Below are positions 58,445 to 64,000 of a stretch of DNA of 64,000 nt, one piece after another. The notes beneath the pieces are model-generated. The model saw only the letters and a list, made by a program, of their open reading frames with translations, was not told the DNA's origin and ran no database searches. The position numbers and the translations under genes were made by a program. Source of the DNA: Corythucha ciliata (taxonomy: Eukaryota; Arthropoda; Insecta; Hemiptera; Tingidae); assembly GCA_038030265.1 (NCBI GenBank), contig CM075943.1, forward strand, positions 60,859,971 to 60,923,970. Reading direction: 5' to 3'. Positions within the stretch are counted from its first letter, which is position 1; each line of letters opens with the position of its first letter.

Positions 58445-58587
58445 GCGTTTTCCATTTGCACAAAATTCTGATCCATATAGAGAATTTTATTTCCACCCGT
58501 CTTCTCCATTATCATAATGTCTTAATTCGGAGAGAACGGGTGGAAATAAACAGCTCCAAGGTGAATTTTTGTGCAAATGGAAAACGC
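58445..58587. mobile_element. 143-bp imperfect inverted repeat
   Basis: GCGTTTTCCATTTGCACAAA at the left is matched by TTTGTGCAAATGGAAAACGC at the right end. Inner parts TTATTTCCACCCGT and ACGGGTGGAAATAA also pair. The word TTTTCCATTTGCACAAAA recurs at about 39967, with close variants at about 41690 and 52652 in the family A elements. Left-flank units read forward and right-flank units read reverse, so the inverted repeat is the centre of an orientation switch. Confidence 0.75.
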
Positions 58588-58589
58588 TA

Positions 58590-58895
58590 TATCACAGCTA
58601 AAATTGAAGTGAAAAAAAAAAGACGCAATTCTCGGCGAATATTGTGAAAATCGCTAATGAAATTGAGAAAAAAACGCTAATTCACGGCTGAAACTGAGGA
58701 AAGACGCTCATTCAATAGCTGACATTAGTTGACCACATCGTTTGGAGGTAATTATGACCGAAATGGTAAGTTTCGGGTCTAAATATCCGGAATTTGAAAG
58801 TTTCGTGGTTTTTCTTCAAGAAGGGCTATAGCCCTGCGACGAAAGACCTCCAGAATTTCAACATTTTGGAGGTTAATATCAGTGAAATTGGGAAC
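58590..58895. repeat. Short family A (reverse) and family E patches
   Basis: About five reverse family A units (58590-58730, AAAACGCTAATTCACGGCTG) are followed by family E wording (GGTAAGTTTCGGGTCTAAAT, to about 58890). A GC-rich patch then carries GGCCCACAGCTG twice (58904-58915, 58950-58961). Confidence 0.6.
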
Positions 58896-59019
58896 TTCCT
58901 GTTGGCCCACAGCTGGGAGCTGGGAGATCGCCAGACATTTTCTGCCAGGGGCCCACAGCTGTCCCCAGGGGGCCACAGGCTAGCTACCCCTTTGGGACTC
59001 TCCTACACCGTTTTGGATC

Positions 59020-59560
59020 CTCCGAAAGCCAATTTCGTGTTTCGGTTTTTTCGAACCCCATTTTTTTGTTTTCGCTCCTCCAAATGCCAATATCGTGTTT
59101 TGGCTCTTTTAAACCCAAATTTCGTGTCTTGGCTCGTTCAAAAGTCAACTTTGTGTTTCGGCTCCATCAAAAGCCAATTATGAGTTTTGGCTCCTTCAAA
59201 TGCCTATTTTGTGTTTTTGATTCTCCGGAAGCCAATTTCGTGTATTGGCTCGTCTAAATGCCAATTTCGTATTTCGGTTCCTACTAAAGCAAATTTCATG
59301 TTTTGGCTTGTGTTTCGGCTTCTTCAAAAGCCAATTTCGTGTCTTGGCTCATTCAAAAGCCAATTTAGTGTTTTTGACACCTTCAAAAGTCAACTTCGTG
59401 TTTCGACTCTTTCGTAACCGAATTTTTGTTCTGGCTTCTCCAAATGCAAATTTCGTGTTTTGACTCCTTAAAAAGTCAATTCCGTGTTTTGCCTCTTTCA
59501 AAACCCAATTTTGTGTTTTGGCTCATTCAAAACCCAATTTTGTGTTTCGGCAAATGGCCA
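59020..59560 (+). repeat. Family D tandem array, strict 29-bp period
   Basis: Units read GGCTCCTTCAAAAGCCAATT then TCGTGTTTT. The CGTG word recurs at 59094, 59123, 59152, 59181, 59210, 59239, 59268 and 59297, exactly 29 bp each time, then with small deviations to 59541. About 18 units. Because 29 is not a multiple of three, each unit shifts frame, producing overlapping open frames of similar peptide wording that are not genes. Confidence 0.93.
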
Positions 59561-59639
59561 TTTTGGTCATGTCCTAATTATAATCAGTGGCAGAATAGTA
59601 AAACTATCAATCCCAACACCCCCCCATCATAATATTTCT

Positions 59640-60560
59640 ATAATATAACCACAAACTTACATTATCGGAGCCAAAAACAGCGAAATTGCAAGTTTTCGGG
59701 TCTAAATTTTCGCAAAATTGTTAGTTTCCGGTATTTCATTTAACAAAATTACGGCAGCGTCCTGAATAAGATAATAGCTGCAATGTCCCAACATTTTTTT
59801 TAGGCAAATATCCGCGAAATTGGAAGTTTACTGTTTTTTTTTTTAGATGCGCGCGAAGCATTGAGTTGGCAAGTTCGGGAACTAATTTGCTGGCTGAACA
59901 TCCGCGAAACTACAATAAGTTACGGGTCTCAATTTCGTATAAATTGGCAAGTTTTGGAGCTAAAAATCCGTGAATTAGAAGTTTGCAACTGTTTTTGGGG
60001 GGGGGGGGTGGCTCAGACCGCGAGCTAGCCGGCTACAACTGACGGCGTGACCGTTGTCCCCTCCCCTTGACGATGAAGTGGCAACATTTAGCTTCAACAG
60101 TGACTGAAAATTAGGGGACATTGCGAGTTTCACGTCTTATTTTCGGGGAAATTGTGAGTTTCGGCCATTTTTGCTTCGGTTAAAAGGACGTTGGTGGTGA
60201 TTTTGGTCGGTACAGGCTCCCTACTGCGCCAATATACCCTGAACATTAGACGGTTTCGTTGCAACATTTAGAGAATAAATGTTTGTGAGTTTGCAATTTC
60301 GGGTTCCATGAGTGGTATTACTGTGTTTCTTGACTGAATATTCGCGAAACTCAAGAAAAACTGCGAGTTCAGGCCCATATAGTTTAATGCAACGTTGCCA
60401 GTTTTTGGTACCTTTTTCGTGGTGGCAAATTCAACAGGCTATAGCCGGGTCCAATAAAGTCCGGAGCCGTACGAATACCAAGGAAATTGGAAGATCCGTG
60501 GCCGAATATCTGCAGCAGTACGACATTCCAGCCTTCGAAAATCAAGTTTAGGGCCTTAAT
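59640..60560. repeat. Family E degenerate array
   Basis: Recurring words GAAATTGCAAGTTTTCGGGT, AAATATCCGCGAAATTGGAAG and AGTTTCGGG at about 35-45 bp spacing. A G run (59997-60008) and CTCAGACCGCGAGCTAGCC at about 60013 suggest an embedded transposon end. Non-coding. Confidence 0.6.
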
Positions 60561-63500
60561 TTTTAGTTTACGGAAAGTGGCGGTGAACAAATCCACAGTT
60601 CCTGTGAGATTGATAAGGCAAGGGTGGAATTTGCCGGCCTGAAGTGAATGGGCCATGCCGTGTTTGTGTATTTAGTCAAAAGACGATGGTATCTGTGTCT
60701 ATGGGATCTGGTTGAAGACAGCGTTGATGATTGTGTACTCAGTGACCACGCACTCATTGTGATGACGAACGACAACTTTTTTCAAAGTGTAAAAGTGTGA
60801 AATTAGAGTCGTTCGATCGAATGAATAAGAACAAACAAGCCCCTTTAGGTCTCTGAGTACCACTTTTGATGATTCTGCGTGGAACATGAGTGACGATCGT
60901 GAGGAGAGCCATCGGCTTTTTCACGAAGAAATAGTTGAAAAAACTAAAGTACAGCGTATCATTCCCGCAAATTGATTTCTTTCTAGTTTTCCACACTTAA
61001 TTCCCCCCCTTCTTTTCCCGATGCTTGTGTTCAAATAAGTTAACTCACCTAGTTGTCTCTGGTCCTTTAGTGTCAGCAAAGCCCAAGACCTGGCTGGGGC
61101 GATGCATACTGTTTGTGGCCCTACTCTGGCTCTATCAGGGACTCGGTGAGTACTTATTAGATACATGACGTATTAATTATGGTTTTATTTATTTATTTAT
61201 TAAAAATTGACTTTCCGATTACATAAATATTAATTAACTCGCATCAAGGGCCGGAATAGGGCTACTTTTTCTTTATCTTTTATTTTAAGAATTATTTTAT
61301 GTTTTGTTCAAATATTATTTTTATTGTTTTCAGTTTTATAAAACACTTCCCTGCCCCTTATTATTTTTTCCTTATTATGCGCCTTAAAAGTTATACCAGA
61401 AAGAAACTTTGGATAGGGGGGGAGGGTGGTTCAACTTAAGGTCAGTGTGGGAGAATTTGTCTGTTACATCCCATCTGTTTGATTTTGTTCTTCGTCCTCT
61501 CTTATCCTTTCCTCCCCCCCCTCCCACCGTCCAATGTAACACACTACAATAACCGCAGTTGTGTGTTTCTGTTATAATTATAACCCTCTTCTTCACCCTT
61601 TTAAAGCAATACTTTTCTAACGGTTGTGGGGGGGGGGAGGGGCGAGCAGTAAAAAAACCTACACGTGTTCGATATGCTTCTCCTTGAAATAAGTACACGT
61701 TGGGAGGTGAGGAGATGTGCGTGTCATTTAGACGCTATAGTGAACCGAATTTTATTTTCTTGGATATTATAGACGACATTATGAACTAAATTAACCGCTC
61801 CTCCCATCCCCACCCCCTACAGAAAAGGTATAGGGAGGGAAAAATTGTTCTTAACGGTGGTTGAGGAAGGGGGCAATAAATAATCCTTCCCTATCTTCTT
61901 CTAGACCCATACTTAAGTTATGTGCATCATGAGTCACGGACTTGACTGTATATTTTCCTTATAGAGGGATCCCTTCCTCCTCACCATTGATCATCCCTTT
62001 CAACCCTTTAGCATCCCATCTTTTAAAATTTTCAGTTGAAGGGTTCGAAAAATATGAAAATGCTTAATAATTACGCAGATGGGACTTTTTTCAAATCTGT
62101 ACCTCTCCCCTTCACCCTTATCATTACTTCTTAAGATGCTTAGATTGAAGGATTTATCCTTTTTTTCTCCCACAGATATGAAAATGGCTCGGCCAACGGT
62201 TTATTTATTTTTTTTATCAAGCCAAGCCCAAGAGCAATAAATACAAAAAAGCCTCACGCAACGAGAAACACGCGTTGTTATTTAAAGTACTCCTCTCACC
62301 CTATACCTCCGTTTTTCTATATCAGATCTAACCAACCGTCAACACCCTTTTGGTCTTCTTTCATCGGTTTATAAGGAGTTGGAAGAAAAAAAAAAAGGGA
62401 AACTTGGCAGATAAACCTCCACTTTACTCCCCAAACCCCTCAACAACGAACAGCCAACCCTTCGGACTCCCACTCGTCAAACTAGGTCGACAACTGGGTT
62501 TCGTGCTTCCCTCACGAATTTTGTAATTAATTTTAATTAATACCGTAACAATTCTTTCTTTTCTTCATTCTTCCCCCACCCTCCATTTGGCTATACTGCA
62601 AGAGAAGGCCATTGAAACTGATATTGAAGTGAAGAAGAACATTGCGTGATGTCTCGGTATTGTTTCCCGTGCTCACCCCTTTTTCTTTTCATTTTATTTT
62701 TTTATTTTTTTATTATGTACTTACCTATACTTAAAAAGAGAGAGAGAATGCTCTAAAAATATTATTTCGTAGCCCTCCCCCGTGGAAAACCCTTGCGGGG
62801 GAGGGGGGAGAAAAAAAAAAGTGTAACGGAAGGTATCTCTTGGTACGAGTGACATGATTTTACCAGCCGCAGTTACCCGTTCCCCGCACTAATATATCCA
62901 AAGTTGAGTTTTAATTTTACAAGAAACCCCCGAGCCATAAACAGCAATAATTTTAAAAAATTCACTATTATCCTTAAGCCGTATCAAGCGATGGTGAAGG
63001 TAATCTGGAGTACCGTATAAGTATGAAGCGTCATTATGCCTCTATACTTAAGCCCTACCCTTCTACATTTCACTATTTCTTCCTTTCTTTCCTTTTTAGG
63101 TTTAAATTGTATGACAAATACGGTCTAGGAAGCAGGGGGCGGTTACTCTTGGAGAAAGGAGACGTTTTCCCCCTCCTGGAACGAGAAAAAGAGAAGAAAA
63201 TCCAGTCCCCCACCCACCCACCCCACCATCCATACCGTTATAGTGTTGCGCGACATTTTAGGAAAAGTGGAAGAATCAATTAAATTTATGAGGGTTGAAT
63301 CCATTAGAATCTCTTGGGTGTTAAAGGCAAGGTTAATGCCTCTCATTTTTCTTGGAAAAACCCCGTCACGCTTAGTATACTCAGCCATCCCTTCCACCCA
63401 CCCGCCCGCCAATAACTAATTCCCGCAACCCTCTACTCCATGATTTTTTTTTAATTTAATGGTGCGGTATAAAAAAGAAATATTGATAGGTTAATGAACC

Positions 63501-64000
63501 TAATGTGTCGGTGGCAAGGGTTGGGATTAAAAGAGCGATGAAAAGTATCTCTTTTAATTGCACTCATTAACCCGTGTATCCATTTGTATCTCGGATGCGA
63601 TTAAATACGCCAAATACTTTCGATTGAAAACAAAACCCACCCAATTTTTTTTTTTTTTTTTTTTTTTGTCTGCAAATGTCGCAGTCCAGACTGAGAGTTA
63701 AATGCAAACGACCTCATTTTTGTTTCTATCTCTTTCTTATACCTTGAGACAGGTTTTTTCCATCTTGGGGCGAGACCGAGATCTTCACGATTTTTTTTTT
63801 TAGTTGAGAAATGCAGATTTCTTTGTATTATTCTGTATGAAAACGGATTTCGCGGAAGACCTTTTATGGCATTTTTATTCTCATAATTTTGTAAGACGCT
63901 CGGTAACTGCGTTCTTTTCGTTTCCACGGTAACGGTTTTGTCGTGTTCTGGGGTATCCGATTTTAAAAAGCACTCCTCCTCGTTTTTTTTGTTCCGTCGA
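60561..64000 (+). other. Downstream intronic DNA, no firm gene
   Basis: AT-rich sequence with T runs (63643-63667), G runs (61628-61636) and a TTTA repeat near 61184-61200. A GC-richer interval with good splice-like ends at 61071-61145 is the only exon candidate and is described separately. Nothing resembling the missing fifth exon of the zinc-finger gene was seen. Confidence 0.5.
61071..61145 (+). other. Candidate 75-nt exon, unproven
   Basis: A GC-richer interval lies between a good acceptor (TTGTCTCTGGTCCTTTAG) and a consensus donor (G|GTGAGTAC). All three + frames are open, so its coding frame cannot be chosen, and none of the translations continues finger 4 of the zinc-finger gene. The minus strand also has a donor-like GTGAGT (about 61044-61049). 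It may be an alternative exon, an exon of another gene, or chance. Confidence 0.22.

Noticed and set aside
59020..59600. Repetitive open frames with PISCFGSFK-like words
   Set aside because: The 29-bp period shifts frame at every unit; all frames show the same word, as expected for a non-coding tandem array.
63100..63290. Exon after CCTTTTTAG near 63100
   Set aside because: The open frame turns into low-complexity Lys/Pro sequence and no good donor or known domain is present.

Overview
This is animal genomic DNA, not bacterial. There are no long ORFs apart from transposon remnants, and A+T-rich non-coding sequence carries many long poly-T/poly-A and poly-G/poly-C runs. The only host coding sequence I can defend is two short C2H2 zinc-finger exons with canonical splice sites, both on the + strand (19877-20105 and 55502-55686). 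They join in phase across a roughly 35.4 kb intron. Finger spacing and wording fit an arthropod-type developmental zinc-finger transcription factor; I infer an arthropod, possibly a non-insect one given the repeat load, at low confidence.

Layout. 1-19876 is upstream intron or flanking DNA dominated by repeats. 19877-20105 is exon A. 20106-55501 is one intron, and most of the window's mobile elements lie inside it: a 5'-truncated LINE on the minus strand (21405-25262) with a 13-bp target-site duplication and poly-A tail; a second, heavily decayed LINE (about 30760-34150, minus); a decayed Ty3/Gypsy pol fragment (about 34230-35040, minus); a small Gypsy-like scrap (about 37145-37320, plus); and a Jockey-like reverse transcriptase fragment (about 48780-49450, minus). 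55502-55686 is exon B. 55687-64000 is further intron with repeats, and the next coding exon is not visible.

The most unusual content is a set of degenerate periodic arrays built from AT-rich units of about 29-30 bp, most with a GCGAATT-type core. By my block boundaries they cover roughly a third of the window. I separate five wordings (A-E). Family A (TTTTAGCCGCGAATTAGCG-like) is the largest and occurs in both orientations. Several family A blocks start just after a conserved header (GAAATCTCCAAGAGGCCC-like) and a CAGTGGCGGATC- or CAGGGC-type terminus, which suggests they are cargo inside hAT-like non-autonomous transposons rather than ordinary satellites. One 1.96 kb piece of such an array has been tandemly duplicated recently (13428-17333).

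Three palindromic fold-back elements (6340-6399, 18414-18860, 56557-56648) and a fourth inverted repeat (58445-58587) are also present; the first two share the same terminal sequence. No tRNA, rRNA, CRISPR array or operon-like structure was seen.
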